From contig NZ_JAPWGO010000015.1 of NCBI RefSeq assembly GCF_027213785.1, positions 1 through 64,000 of the forward strand: a DNA stretch of 64,000 bases. Reading direction: 5' to 3'. Under the pieces are notes generated by a model. It had not been told where the DNA came from and did not search any database. It saw nothing but the letters and a program-made list of their open reading frames with translations. The translations under genes and the position numbers were made by a program. Positions 51,221-61,059 of the stretch are shown here, in pieces; position 1 is the stretch's first letter, and each line of letters opens with the position of its first letter. This DNA comes from Limimaricola sp. G21655-S1 (lineage in GTDB: Bacteria > Pseudomonadota > Alphaproteobacteria > Rhodobacterales > Rhodobacteraceae).

Positions 51221-52045
51221 ATGTTGAGCCTCGAGACCCGCCACGCCGTGCACCCGGCGCAGGTGAAGGTGATGGGCACCGCCGAACTGCGCGCCCACTT
51301 CCTGGCCCGGGACATGTTCCGCGACGGCGAGATCCGCCTGATCTATACCCATTACGACCGCTTCGTGATGGGCGGCGCGGTGCCTGCCGGTGGCTGCCTG
51401 ACCCTCGAGACCGTGGCCGAAACCGGCACCGAGCGGTTTCTGGACCGGCGCGAGATGGGCATCGTCAATATCGGCGACACCGGCACGGTGCGCTGCAACG
51501 GCGAAGGCTACGAGATGGCGCGCGGCGACGTGCTCTATCTCGGCAAGGGCAGCGGCGCGGTCCGCTTCGAGGGCGAGGGCCGCTTCTACATCACCTCGGC
51601 CCCGGCCCATGCCGTGTTTCCCTCGCGCCTGATCACGCCGGCCGATTGCAAGGAGGTGCGACTGGGCGAACCGGCGAGTTCCAACCAGCGCGTCATCAAG
51701 CAATTCATCCACCCGCAGGTGATGGAGAGCTGCCAGCTGATCCTCGGCTATACCAGCCTTACGGAGGGCTCGGTCTGGAACACCATGCCGAGCCATGTCC
51801 ATGACCGCCGCATGGAGGCCTACCTGTACTGGGACATGGAGGAAGAGGCCCGCGTGCTGCACCTGATGGGCGAGCCGCAGGAAACGCGGCACCTGTTCGT
51901 CGCGAACGAGGAGGGCGCGATCTCGCCGCCCTGGTCGATCCATTCCGGCGCCGGTATCGGCAGATACAGCTTCATCTGGGCGATGGCGGGCGACAATATC
52001 GACTTCACCGACATGGATTTCGTCGAGCCGGGAGAGATGCGCTGA
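51221..52045 (+). CDS. kduI: 5-dehydro-4-deoxy-D-glucuronate isomerase
   Basis: A 274-residue cupin-type isomerase. It converts 4-deoxy-L-threo-5-hexosulose uronate, released from unsaturated oligouronides, to 2,5-diketo-3-deoxygluconate. The zinc site is visible as SHVHDRRMEAYLYW (two His and Glu) and WSIHSGAGI. Its presence means the locus also serves lyase products, not only free uronate. Start after AAGGAGA; the stop overlaps kduD by one base. Confidence 0.93.
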   Translation: MLSLETRHAVHPAQVKVMGTAELRAHFLARDMFRDGEIRLIYTHYDRFVMGGAVPAGGCLTLETVAETGTERFLDRREMGIVNIGDTGTVRCNGEGYEMARGDVLYLGKGSGAVRFEGEGRFYITSAPAHAVFPSRLITPADCKEVRLGEPASSNQRVIKQFIHPQVMESCQLILGYTSLTEGSVWNTMPSHVHDRRMEAYLYWDMEEEARVLHLMGEPQETRHLFVANEEGAISPPWSIHSGAGIGRYSFIWAMAGDNIDFTDMDFVEPGEMR

Positions 52046-52788
52046 TGGCCGGCCTGTTTTCGCTCGATGGCCGCAAGGCGCTCGTCACCGGCGCCAATGC
52101 CGGGATCGGCCGTGCCATCGCGACGGCGCTCGCGGGGCAGGGCGCGCATGTTGTCTGCGCCGGACGACGCAGCTGCGACGAGGCGGTGGCGGAGATCGCG
52201 GCGGCGGGCGGCGCGGCCGAAAGCCTGAAGCTCGATTTCGCCGATCCGATGGCGGCGCGGGACCTGTTCGAGCGGGCGGGCTTCGACATCCTCGTCAATA
52301 ATGCGGGCATCATCCGCCGCGCCGACAGCGTCGATTTCACTGAGGCCGACTGGGACGATGTCGTCGACATCAACATGAAGGCGGTGTTCTTCACCACGCA
52401 GGCCTTCGGGCGCGAGCTGATCGCGCGGGGCCGCCCCGGCGCGGTGGTCTCGATCGCCTCGCTCCTGTCTTTTCAGGGCGGGATCCGGGTGCCGTCCTAT
52501 ACCGCCTCCAAGCACGGGGTGGCCGGGTTGACCAAGATCCTCGCCAACGAATGGGCGAAGCACGCGATCACCGTCAACGCGGTGGCGCCGGGCTACATCG
52601 CCACGGCGAACACGCAGGCTCTGCGCGAGGACCCCGAACGCGCGCGCGCCATCCTCGACCGCATCCCCGCCGGACGCTGGGGCGCGCCCGAGGATATCGG
52701 CGGTACCGTGGCCTTTCTCTGCTCGCCCGCGGCGACCTACCTGACCGGCGCGGTGATCAACGTGGATGGCGGCTGGATGGCGCGCTGA
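52045..52788 (+). CDS. kduD: 2-deoxy-D-gluconate 3-dehydrogenase (KduD), SDR family
   Basis: A 247-residue short-chain dehydrogenase reducing 2,5-diketo-3-deoxygluconate to KDG, which then goes to KdgK. TGANAGIGRAIATAL binds NAD(P); NNAG and the catalytic YTASK (YxxxK) with an upstream Ser (SIASL) are present. C-terminal INVDGGWMAR is typical. Last gene of the operon. Confidence 0.92.
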   Translation: MAGLFSLDGRKALVTGANAGIGRAIATALAGQGAHVVCAGRRSCDEAVAEIAAAGGAAESLKLDFADPMAARDLFERAGFDILVNNAGIIRRADSVDFTEADWDDVVDINMKAVFFTTQAFGRELIARGRPGAVVSIASLLSFQGGIRVPSYTASKHGVAGLTKILANEWAKHAITVNAVAPGYIATANTQALREDPERARAILDRIPAGRWGAPEDIGGTVAFLCSPAATYLTGAVINVDGGWMAR

Positions 52789-53173
52789 GGCTTGGCCGGA
52801 ACCACATTCCGCACCGAATGCGGCGTCGGGAAGCGGTATGCGTGATCGGATCGCGGTCAAACTGGACCCTTCCGGCCGGCGACCCCTTCATGATCGGCGC
52901 GCCCATCATCATGGAACCGGAATGCCCTGAAGCGGTGGAGACCGGGCGATAACCCGGCCCGGAGCACCGCTCTACCAGCGATCTCTTGGCGGGGAGCGAA
53001 GGGGAATTGTCGCGCCGTGTCACATGTCCGGTGCCCGTTACAACCTGCGACAATTCTGGGGTCGCCACCCACTGGCGCAAGGATCCGTGCCGTAGCACGA
53101 CAAACCCGGTCGCTCCGGGCTCTCGGTGCGCGACTCCCTCGATGTGACAGGCCCTCGCCGGAAAGGGTGCCCC
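52789..53173. other. 385-bp intergenic region, no gene recognised
   Basis: A weak hairpin CCGCA-CCGAA-TGCGG (52807-52821) follows kduD and may help termination. The rest has no family-like reading frame on either strand and should contain the promoter of the efflux operon. Confidence 0.45.
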
Positions 53174-54373
53174 ATGATGAAGACGTTCGGATCCCTGCTC
53201 GTGGCGGCCCTGCTGGTGAGCGGGGCGTGGTGGATCGGCTTCGGGCCGGAAACCGGTGCGGAGGAGGCGCCCGCGGAAAGCGCGATGCCGATACGCGGCC
53301 CCGGCGGGGCAGGGGGTGGCGGCCGCGCCGCCCTCGTCTCCACCCAGCCGGTCGAGTTCATTCCTTACGAGGACGTCTATCAGGCCATCGGTACGGTGCG
53401 GGCCGGGCACCGCGTGCAGGTCCAGTCGCAAGTGTCGGGCCAGGTGACCGAGAGCCTGATCGAAACCGGTGCCGAGGTCGAGGCGGGCACGCCCCTCCTG
53501 CGGCTCGACGACCGGGTACAGCAGCTCGCCCTGCGCACCGCGAAGGCCGGGCTCGCCGAGGCGCTGAGCACGTTGTCGCGCTACGAGGCGCTTGCCGATG
53601 GCGGCAACGCCGCCGTGACGGAGGTGCAGGTCGCGGAGGCGCGTACGGCCGTCGAGATCGCGGCCGCGGCGGTGGAAGGCGCGGAGCACGACCTGTCGGA
53701 GCGGGTGATCGTGGCGCCGATCGGCGGGCATCTGGGGATGTCGGAAATCGAACGCGGCACCGCGATCTCGGTCGGCACCGACATCGTCACGATCAGCGAT
53801 CTCGACGAGATGCGGGTCTCCTTCAGCCTTCCGGACCGGGCGCTTGGCAGTCTCGCACCCGGGGTCGAGGTGGCGATGTCGCTGCCGACCCGCCCCGGCA
53901 CGGTCTACGAGGCCGTGATCAGCGCCGTCGATACAGAGATCGACCCCTCGACGCGGCAGATCGCGGTCGAGGCCAGACTCGACGCCGCGCAGGTGCCGGT
54001 GCTGCCGGGATCGGTGGTCAACGTGGTGCTGGCCCAACCGAGCGACCCGGCACCGAGCGTAGCGGCGCTCGCGGTGACCTGGTCACGCGAGGGGGCGGGG
54101 GTCTGGCTCGACGAGGACGGCACCGCGCGCCGCGTTCCGGTCGAGATCCTGCATCGCGCGGGCGACGCGGTCTGGCTCGACGCGCCGCTCGAACCGGGCG
54201 CGCGGGTGGTGGTCGAGGGCACCCAGAAGATCCGCGAAGGGGGCGCGATCGCCACGGCGACGCGGCAGGCGCCGCCGGAGGAGGGCGAGACTGGCGAGCG
54301 GCGCATGGGCGCGGCGCGCGCGGCGGCCCGGGTGGCGGATCAGGACGAAGGAGGGCAGGGCCATGAAGGCTGA
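53174..54373 (+). CDS. RND efflux periplasmic adaptor (membrane fusion protein)
   Basis: A 399-residue adaptor. An N-terminal membrane segment (residues 1-22) is followed by a Pro/Gly/Ala-rich linker. The lipoyl halves are IGTVRAGHRVQVQSQVSGQV and RVIVAPIGGHLGMSEIERGT, with a short alpha-hairpin between, then beta-barrel and membrane-proximal domains. It bridges the RND pump to an outer-membrane channel, which is not encoded here. It overlaps the pump gene by 11 bp. The acidic, Arg-rich tail after about 370 is low-complexity. Confidence 0.88.
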   Translation: MMKTFGSLLVAALLVSGAWWIGFGPETGAEEAPAESAMPIRGPGGAGGGGRAALVSTQPVEFIPYEDVYQAIGTVRAGHRVQVQSQVSGQVTESLIETGAEVEAGTPLLRLDDRVQQLALRTAKAGLAEALSTLSRYEALADGGNAAVTEVQVAEARTAVEIAAAAVEGAEHDLSERVIVAPIGGHLGMSEIERGTAISVGTDIVTISDLDEMRVSFSLPDRALGSLAPGVEVAMSLPTRPGTVYEAVISAVDTEIDPSTRQIAVEARLDAAQVPVLPGSVVNVVLAQPSDPAPSVAALAVTWSREGAGVWLDEDGTARRVPVEILHRAGDAVWLDAPLEPGARVVVEGTQKIREGGAIATATRQAPPEEGETGERRMGAARAAARVADQDEGGQGHEG

Positions 54374-57300
54374 AGCCTCCGCCGGCGGCAGCCTCGCCGC
54401 GCTGTTCGTGTCGCGCCCGGTGCTGGCGCTGGTTCTCAACCTGCTTCTCGCCGTCGCGGGGATCGCGGCCTTCATGGATGTCGAGGTGCGCGAGATGCCC
54501 GATGTCGATCAGCCGGTGATCTCGATCCGCGCCTCCTATGACGGCGCCGACCCGCAGACCGTCGATACCGAGGTGACCTCGGTACTCGAGGAGGCGCTGA
54601 GCGCGCTGGACGGGATCAACGCGATCTCGTCGAGTTCCGGCTTCGGCTCGTCGCGGATCACCGTGGAGCTGGCCTCGGGCATCGATATCGATGCCGCCGC
54701 CACATCCGCCCGCGAGATCGTCGCTCAGCAGGAGCGCCAGCTTCCCGACAGCATCGACACGCCGAGCGTGACCAAGAGCGACGCCGACGCCGATCCGATC
54801 ATCCGTCTCGCCATAGCCGGGGACGCGACGCTGGCCGAGCTGTCGCGCATCGCCGAGGAGGATGTGGCCGAGCGGCTTGAGACGATCCCCGGCATTTCCG
54901 AGGTCGAGGTCGCGGGCACCCAGGAGAACGAGTTCCTGGTACGGGTGAACATGACCGCCCTCGTCGCGCGCGGGCTGGAAATCGGCGACGTCGAAACCGC
55001 GCTGGCGACGCTGCGCAACGACGCGCCGCTGGGCGAGATCGAGAGCGGCAGCCAGAGCGTCACGCTGCGCACCGCCAGCCCCGGGACCACGGCCGAGGCG
55101 ATCTCGCAGCTGCGGGTCGGCGCGACGGCGCGCCTGGGGGACGTCGCCTTCGTGCAGCTCACCGCGCAGGAGCGCGACGTCTTCACCCGGCTCAACGGGC
55201 AGAGCGCGGTCGGGCTGAACGTGCTGCGGCAATCCGACGGCAACACGCTGACCATCTCGCGCGAGGTGCGCGCCGCGGTGGCCGATCTGTCCGAGACTTT
55301 GCCCGAGGGCATCGAGCTCGTCGTGACCTCGGATGACGGGGTGTTCATCGAGGGCTCGATCACCGAGGTGGCGCGCTCGATCGGGCTGGCGGTGCTGATC
55401 GTGATCGCCGTGATCTTCGTGTTCCTGCGGGCCTGGCGCGCGACCCTGATCCCGGCGCTGGCGATCCCCGGCGCGCTCATCGGCACAATCGCGGCGATCT
55501 GGCTTGCGGGTTTTTCGGTCAATACGATCACGCTTCTGGCGCTGGTGTTGGCCAGCGGCATGGTGGTCGACGACGCGATCGTCGTGGTCGAGAACATCGT
55601 CAGGCACCGCCGCATGGGGGCCGGCGCGCGCGCCGCCGCGATCCGGGGTACGAGCGAGGTGTTCTTCGCGGTGATCTCGACCACCGCGACGCTGGCTGCG
55701 GTCTTTATCCCGATCTCGTTCCTGCCGGGACAGGCGGGCGGCATCTTCTCGGAATTCGGCTATGTGATCGCCTTCGCGGTGATGCTGTCCTCCTTCGTGG
55801 CGCTGACGCTGGTGCCGATGCTGGCGGCGGCGCTCGATCCCGGTCGCATGGGGAAGGTTGCCGCGAGCCCCGCTCCGGGCCTCGTCACCCGCGCCTATGC
55901 ATGGCTGATCGATCGCTGCCTGCGCGCGCCGATCGTCGTTCTCGGGGCGGCCTTGGCCTTCGCGATCTTCGCCGCGGCGAGCTTCGCCTCGCTCAACTCG
56001 ACGCTGACGCCGAACGAGGATCGCGGCTTCTTTATGATCATGGGACGCGGACCCGCCGGGGCCAGCGCGACCTATGTCGACACGCAGATTCGCCAGGTCG
56101 AGGCGATCGCAGAAAGCTACCGCGAGAGCGGCGCGGTCGAATCCGTGCTGTCGATTTCCGGCTTCGGCGGCTCCGGCAGCGGCTTCGTCATCGTGCGGCT
56201 GGCCGATTGGGAGGCGCGCGACGTGGCGCAGCAGGATCTCGTGGCCGATCTGAACCGGCAGCTGCAATCGGTGCCCGGGCTCACGGTAATGGCGCGCTCG
56301 AGCAATTCCCTCGGCATCCGGGGCGCGGGCCGGGGCCTGCAATTCGCGGTCACCGGCAACGATTACGACACGCTCGCGGCCGAGGCCGAGACGCTGGTGG
56401 CGGCGATGCGGCAGGAGCCCGAGATCTTCGCCTCGCCGCAGGTCGACTACGACACGACGCAGCCGATGATCGAGGTCGAGATCGACACCGCCATGGCGGC
56501 GGAGCTGGGCGTCACGCCGGCCGAGGCGAGCGCGATGATCGAGATGCTGACCGGCGGCACCACCCCGGTGAGCGTTTTCGTCGACGGCATCGAAACCGAC
56601 GTAACGGTGCAGTCCGGCGGCAAGCCTATCGAGGGGCCGGGCGATCTCGAGCGCGCCTTCCTGCGCACGGATGGCGGCGGCTACGTGCCGCTTTCGGCCA
56701 TCGCCAGCTTCGAGCAGGTTGCGGGCGCGTCGCAATTGTCGCGCGAGGGGGGCGACCGGGCGGTGCCAGCGACCGCGTCTCTCGCCAATGGCGTCGAACT
56801 CGGCGTCGCGGCGTCGCGGGCCGAGGCGCTGGCGGCCGAACTGCTCCCCGACGGCGCCAAACTGGTGCTCCTGGGCGAGGCGGCCGCGCTGGAGGATAGC
56901 CGTTCCGGCACCATCGCGGTCTTTGCCGTGGCCTTCCTCGTGGTGCTGCTGGTGCTCGCCGCGCAGTTCGAAAGCTTCGCCTCGGCGCTGGTGATCATGC
57001 TGACCGTGCCGTTCGGGCTCTGCGCCGCCGTGATGGCGATCGCGCTTACCGGCGGCTCGCTCAACTACTACAGCCAGATCGGTCTCGTGATGCTGATCGG
57101 GATCATGGCCAAGAACGGCATCCTGATCGTCGAATTCGCCAACCAGCTGCGCGAGGCCGGGCATGACATCGACCGGGCGATCCGCGAGGCGGCCGAACTG
57201 CGGCTTCAGCCGATGTTGATGACCATGGCCTCGACCGTGATGGGCGGGCTGCCGCTGGTGCTGTCCTCCGGCGCAGGGGCCGAGGCGCGCATCGCGGTGG

Positions 57301-57440
57301 GCTGGGTCGTGGTCGGTGGGCTGGGCTTTGCCTCGGTCTTCACCCTTCTGCTGACGCCGGTCTTCTACAGGCTGATCGCGCCCTGGGGCGGCCAGCCCGG
57401 CGCCGCCGCAGCGCGCGCGCGGCAGGAGATGCTCTCGTAA
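54363..57440 (+). CDS. RND-family efflux permease
   Basis: A 1025-residue hydrophobe/amphiphile-type RND pump with twelve helices and two large periplasmic loops. Proton-relay residues are present: GMVVDDAIVVVEN in helix 4 and LIGIMAKNGILIVEF in helix 10. It exports drugs, lipids or other amphiphiles as a trimer with the upstream adaptor. Substrate range cannot be read from sequence. No local regulator is adjacent. Confidence 0.92.
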   Translation: MKAEASAGGSLAALFVSRPVLALVLNLLLAVAGIAAFMDVEVREMPDVDQPVISIRASYDGADPQTVDTEVTSVLEEALSALDGINAISSSSGFGSSRITVELASGIDIDAAATSAREIVAQQERQLPDSIDTPSVTKSDADADPIIRLAIAGDATLAELSRIAEEDVAERLETIPGISEVEVAGTQENEFLVRVNMTALVARGLEIGDVETALATLRNDAPLGEIESGSQSVTLRTASPGTTAEAISQLRVGATARLGDVAFVQLTAQERDVFTRLNGQSAVGLNVLRQSDGNTLTISREVRAAVADLSETLPEGIELVVTSDDGVFIEGSITEVARSIGLAVLIVIAVIFVFLRAWRATLIPALAIPGALIGTIAAIWLAGFSVNTITLLALVLASGMVVDDAIVVVENIVRHRRMGAGARAAAIRGTSEVFFAVISTTATLAAVFIPISFLPGQAGGIFSEFGYVIAFAVMLSSFVALTLVPMLAAALDPGRMGKVAASPAPGLVTRAYAWLIDRCLRAPIVVLGAALAFAIFAAASFASLNSTLTPNEDRGFFMIMGRGPAGASATYVDTQIRQVEAIAESYRESGAVESVLSISGFGGSGSGFVIVRLADWEARDVAQQDLVADLNRQLQSVPGLTVMARSSNSLGIRGAGRGLQFAVTGNDYDTLAAEAETLVAAMRQEPEIFASPQVDYDTTQPMIEVEIDTAMAAELGVTPAEASAMIEMLTGGTTPVSVFVDGIETDVTVQSGGKPIEGPGDLERAFLRTDGGGYVPLSAIASFEQVAGASQLSREGGDRAVPATASLANGVELGVAASRAEALAAELLPDGAKLVLLGEAAALEDSRSGTIAVFAVAFLVVLLVLAAQFESFASALVIMLTVPFGLCAAVMAIALTGGSLNYYSQIGLVMLIGIMAKNGILIVEFANQLREAGHDIDRAIREAAELRLQPMLMTMASTVMGGLPLVLSSGAGAEARIAVGWVVVGGLGFASVFTLLLTPVFYRLIAPWGGQPGAAAARARQEMLS

Positions 57441-57554
57441 CGACGGTGCGCCTCGCTCTACCCCCGGATGCCGGGAGTGTTCCTGCCGTGGCGGAACCGC
57501 GATGCCGGGGGCCGGGTTCTGGCGGTGAGACGCACCGTTCAACGGGAGGATGCC

Positions 57555-58400
57555 ATGGCCTCGCGCCCCGTCTGGAAGGGCCAGCTGCGCCTGTCGCTGG
57601 TGGCCATTCCCATCGAGCTGCATTCGGCCCGCGAGAGCGGCTCGAAAACGAGCTTCCGACAGATCCACAAGCCCTCGGGCAAGCCGGTGAGCTACCAGAA
57701 GGTGGTGGCGGGGCTCGGACCGATCGACACCGCCGAGATCGTGAAGGGCTTCCAGACCGCCAAGAACGAATACGTCCTGATCGAGCCGGAGGAGATCGAG
57801 GAGATCCGGCTCGAAACCCGCAAGACGCTCGAGATGGTGCAGTTCGTCGAAGCGGCGGAGATCGCGCCGCTCTACTACGACGCCCCCTATTACGTGGTGC
57901 CCGCCGACGAGCTGGCGCAGGATGCCTACCGCGTGGTGCGAGACGCGTTGCGCCAGAGCGGTAAGGTCGGCCTCGGTCAGCTGGCGATGCGGGGGCGCGA
58001 ATATCTCTGCGCGATCCGCCCCTGTGGCGACGGGCTGCTGCTCGAGACGCTGCGCTACGAGGACGAGATCCGAAAGGCGGAGCCGCTGTTCAGCCAGATC
58101 GAGGACGATCCCGCCGACAAGGAGCTGTTGGAGGTCGCGACGCAGCTCATCGAGGCCAAGACCGCGCCGTTCGATGCCTCGGCCTTTGAGGACCACTACG
58201 CGCAGGCGCTGAAGGAACTGGTGGCGCGCAAATCCCGGTCCAAGAAGGCGCCGCGTGCCCGGCCCGGCGAGGACGCGCCCGAGGTCGAGACCGACGACAA
58301 GGGCAACGTGGTCGATCTCATGGCCGCGCTCAAGAAGAGCCTCGAGAAGGACAAGAAGGGCGGGCGGAAATCGTCCTCCTCCCGCAAGAAGGCCTCATGA
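57555..58400 (+). CDS. ku: Ku protein (non-homologous end joining)
   Basis: A 281-residue bacterial Ku. It opens ASRPVWKGQLRLSLVAIPIE and contains YQKVVAGLGPIDTAEIVKGF; the ring-forming core runs to about residue 230. The C-terminal 50 residues are Lys/Ser-rich (KKSLEKDKKGGRKSS), a DNA- and LigD-interacting tail. It binds broken ends and recruits LigD, whose gene overlaps it by 4 bp. The ATG at 57555 follows GGGAGG. Confidence 0.93.
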   Translation: MASRPVWKGQLRLSLVAIPIELHSARESGSKTSFRQIHKPSGKPVSYQKVVAGLGPIDTAEIVKGFQTAKNEYVLIEPEEIEEIRLETRKTLEMVQFVEAAEIAPLYYDAPYYVVPADELAQDAYRVVRDALRQSGKVGLGQLAMRGREYLCAIRPCGDGLLLETLRYEDEIRKAEPLFSQIEDDPADKELLEVATQLIEAKTAPFDASAFEDHYAQALKELVARKSRSKKAPRARPGEDAPEVETDDKGNVVDLMAALKKSLEKDKKGGRKSSSSRKKAS

Positions 58401-60910
58401 GTCGGCTAGACCGCTACCGCGACAAACGCGACTTCGACGTCACGCCGGAGCCGCAGGCGGGCGAGGGCGGCGGTAACGGGCGCAGCTTCGTGGTGCAGAA
58501 GCACGATGCCACGCGCCTCCATTACGACTTCCGGCTCGAGCATGAGGGCGCGCTCTGGTCCTGGGCCGTGACGCGTGGGCCCTCGGACGATCCGCGCGAA
58601 AAGCGCCTCGCGGTCAGGACCGAGGATCACCCGCTGGATTATGCCGGTTTCGAAGGGGTGATCCCGAAGGGCAATTACGGCGCAGGCACGGTGATGCTGT
58701 GGGACCGGGGAAGCTGGGAGCCGCTGGACAAGGATCCGGGCGCGGCGCTGGCGGCGGGCAAGCTCAAGTTCCGGCTCTCGGGAGAGCGGATGCAGGGCGG
58801 CTGGACGCTGGTGCGCATGAAGGGCCGGGCTCGGGACCGTGGGCGCGAGAACTGGCTCCTGATCAAAGAGCGCGACGATCGGGCGGGCGACGATCCCGAG
58901 GGTCTGACCACGCGCCATCTCACCTCCATCGAGAGCGGCCGCGACCTCGACGAAATCGCGGCAGGGGCAGAGGCGGCCACGCGCCCCGAAGATGACGGCC
59001 GGAGCGCGCCGCATGGGGATGGCGGCGCCTCGCCGGAACGAAAGGGGGCGGCGCCCGGCTTCGTCGCGCCACAGCTCGCGACGCTGCGCGAGGAGGCGCC
59101 CGAGGGCGACGACTGGTGGCAGGAGCCCAAGTTCGACGGTTATCGCTGTCTGCTGTCGCTGGGCGCCGACGGGCCGCGCGCCTTCAGCCGTAACGGTCAC
59201 GACTGGTCCAACCGCTTCGCACCGTTGATCGGTCCGGCGCGGGCCATTCCCTGCGACACCGCCTTGATCGATGGCGAGGTGACGGCGGGCGACGGCAATG
59301 GCGATTTCTCCACGCTGCAGAAGGCGCTTGGCGAAGGCGGAGCTCTCTCCTTCTATGCCTTCGATCTTCTGCATCTGGATGGCGAGGATCTGCGGGCGCA
59401 GCCCTTGGAGCAGCGACGCGAGGCGCTCGACGCGCTCTTGGGCGAATTGCCCGGCGACGGCGCGATCCGGCTTTCGCCCTATATCAGGGGCAGTGCCGAG
59501 GAGGTGCTGACGCATCTGTGCGGCGCGGGGGCCGAGGGCATCATCTGCAAGCGGGCCGATGCGCCGTACCGCTCGGGGCGCAACGCCGACTGGATCAAGG
59601 TCAAATGCGTCAAGAGCGCCGAGTTCGTGATCGGCGGCTGGTCCCCCTCCGACAAGCCGGGACGCCCCTTCGCCTCGCTGCTGCTGGGCAGTTTCGAGGG
59701 CGGCCATCTGGTCTATCGCGGCCGGGTCGGCACCGGCCTCGACGCCGAGACGATGCGGGATCTCGCCGCCCGGATGAAACCGCTCGCGCGCAAGACCTCG
59801 CCGTTCGACGAGGTGCCCAAGGATCTGGCGCGCGGCGCGCGTTGGATCACGCCGGAGCTGGTGGCCCAGATCCGCTATGCCGAGTTGACCGGCGAAGGCC
59901 GGGTTCGGCACGGCGTTTTTCAGGGCCTGCGCGAGGACAAGGCCCCGAACGAGGTCACCGCCGCGCAGGAGCTGGCGGTCGAACGCGGCGACGCGTCGTC
60001 GGCCGAGCTGTCTCTGAGGGGCATCGACATCTCCAGCGCCGACCGCGCCGTCTATCCCGGCCCCGCCCTGACCAAGGGGGGCGTCGCGAGCTACTACGAC
60101 GCCGTGGCGGACCGGATGCTCGAACATGCCGCGGATCGTCCCGTCGCGCTGGTGCGGATGCCCTCCGGGCTGGACGGGCAGCGCTTCTTCCAGCGCCATA
60201 TCGGCAAAGGATTCCCGGACGCCATCGGCACGGTCCGCCTGACCGAGGCCAGCGGCAAGGAGGCCGATTACATCACCTTGCCGAACGCACAGGCGCTCTT
60301 GAGCGCGGTGCAGATGGGGACCCTCGAGTTCCACATCCACGGCGCGCGCAACGATCGGCTCGACCGGCCCGACCGATTGGTCTTCGATCTCGATCCCGAC
60401 GAGGGGCTGGGCTTCGACGAGGTCCGGCGCGCGGCCCGCGAGGTCGGCGATCTGGTGCGGAAGCTCGGTCTCGCCTGCGCACCGATGGTGACCGGGGGCA
60501 AGGGCGTCCATGTCGTCGTTCCGCTGCGCCGTGTCGCCGGCTGGGAGACGCTGCGCGGCTTTGCACAGGCCGTGGCGCAGGGGTTCGAACGCCGGGCCCC
60601 GGATCGTTACACCGCCACCATGTCCAAGACCCGTCGCAAGGGCCGCATCTTCATCGACTGGTTGCGCAATGATACCGCTGCAACGGCGATCTCGCCCTAT
60701 TCGCTGCGCGCGCGACCCAGCGCGCCGGTGGCCGTGCCGGTGACGTGGGACGAGCTGGACGATCTCGACCGTGCCAACGGTTTCTCGGTGGATGCCGCGA
60801 TCGCGCGCGCGCAGGAGCCGTGTCCGCTGCTGGCGGCCGTGAAAGGTGCGCCGGGGCTGTCGGAGGCGACGCTGGACGCGCTGGAGGATTGGCTGGAAGA
60901 AAGCGCCTGA
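58397..60910 (+). CDS. ligD: DNA ligase D (phosphoesterase-ligase-polymerase)
   Basis: An 837-residue three-domain LigD. Residues about 1-185 are the 3'-phosphoesterase (RLHYDFRLEHEGALWSWAVT, H42 and D44). Residues about 220-520 are the ATP-dependent ligase, with adenylated Lys K245 in EPKFDGYR and an OB fold. Residues about 545-837 are the primase-like polymerase (LVFDLDPDEG and TRRKGRIFIDWLRN). It tailors, fills and seals ends held by Ku. Domain order is the common proteobacterial PE-LIG-POL type. No missing active-site residue noticed. Confidence 0.93.
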   Translation: MSRLDRYRDKRDFDVTPEPQAGEGGGNGRSFVVQKHDATRLHYDFRLEHEGALWSWAVTRGPSDDPREKRLAVRTEDHPLDYAGFEGVIPKGNYGAGTVMLWDRGSWEPLDKDPGAALAAGKLKFRLSGERMQGGWTLVRMKGRARDRGRENWLLIKERDDRAGDDPEGLTTRHLTSIESGRDLDEIAAGAEAATRPEDDGRSAPHGDGGASPERKGAAPGFVAPQLATLREEAPEGDDWWQEPKFDGYRCLLSLGADGPRAFSRNGHDWSNRFAPLIGPARAIPCDTALIDGEVTAGDGNGDFSTLQKALGEGGALSFYAFDLLHLDGEDLRAQPLEQRREALDALLGELPGDGAIRLSPYIRGSAEEVLTHLCGAGAEGIICKRADAPYRSGRNADWIKVKCVKSAEFVIGGWSPSDKPGRPFASLLLGSFEGGHLVYRGRVGTGLDAETMRDLAARMKPLARKTSPFDEVPKDLARGARWITPELVAQIRYAELTGEGRVRHGVFQGLREDKAPNEVTAAQELAVERGDASSAELSLRGIDISSADRAVYPGPALTKGGVASYYDAVADRMLEHAADRPVALVRMPSGLDGQRFFQRHIGKGFPDAIGTVRLTEASGKEADYITLPNAQALLSAVQMGTLEFHIHGARNDRLDRPDRLVFDLDPDEGLGFDEVRRAAREVGDLVRKLGLACAPMVTGGKGVHVVVPLRRVAGWETLRGFAQAVAQGFERRAPDRYTATMSKTRRKGRIFIDWLRNDTAATAISPYSLRARPSAPVAVPVTWDELDDLDRANGFSVDAAIARAQEPCPLLAAVKGAPGLSEATLDALEDWLEESA

Positions 60911-61059
60911 GCCTCCCGGCTGCGAGATATCGCTCGAGAATTCAAGCTGCGATGCTCTTCGGATTGCCGGGGGCAGGGCGCTTGTCCTTCGGCGCCGTCA
61001 TTCCCAGTTCGGAGCGGATGGCCGGGCCCGGATCGCCCGGCGGACGAAGGAGAAACGGT

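Noticed and set aside
54018-58196. A 1392-codon stop-free frame on the minus strand
   Set aside because: It is antisense to the RND adaptor, pump and Ku genes, which have clear motifs. The translation is an Arg/Gly/His-rich composition typical of antisense frames in GC-rich DNA.
58406-60511. A 701-codon minus-strand frame over ligD
   Set aside because: LigD has all three domains intact on the plus strand; the antisense translation matches no family.
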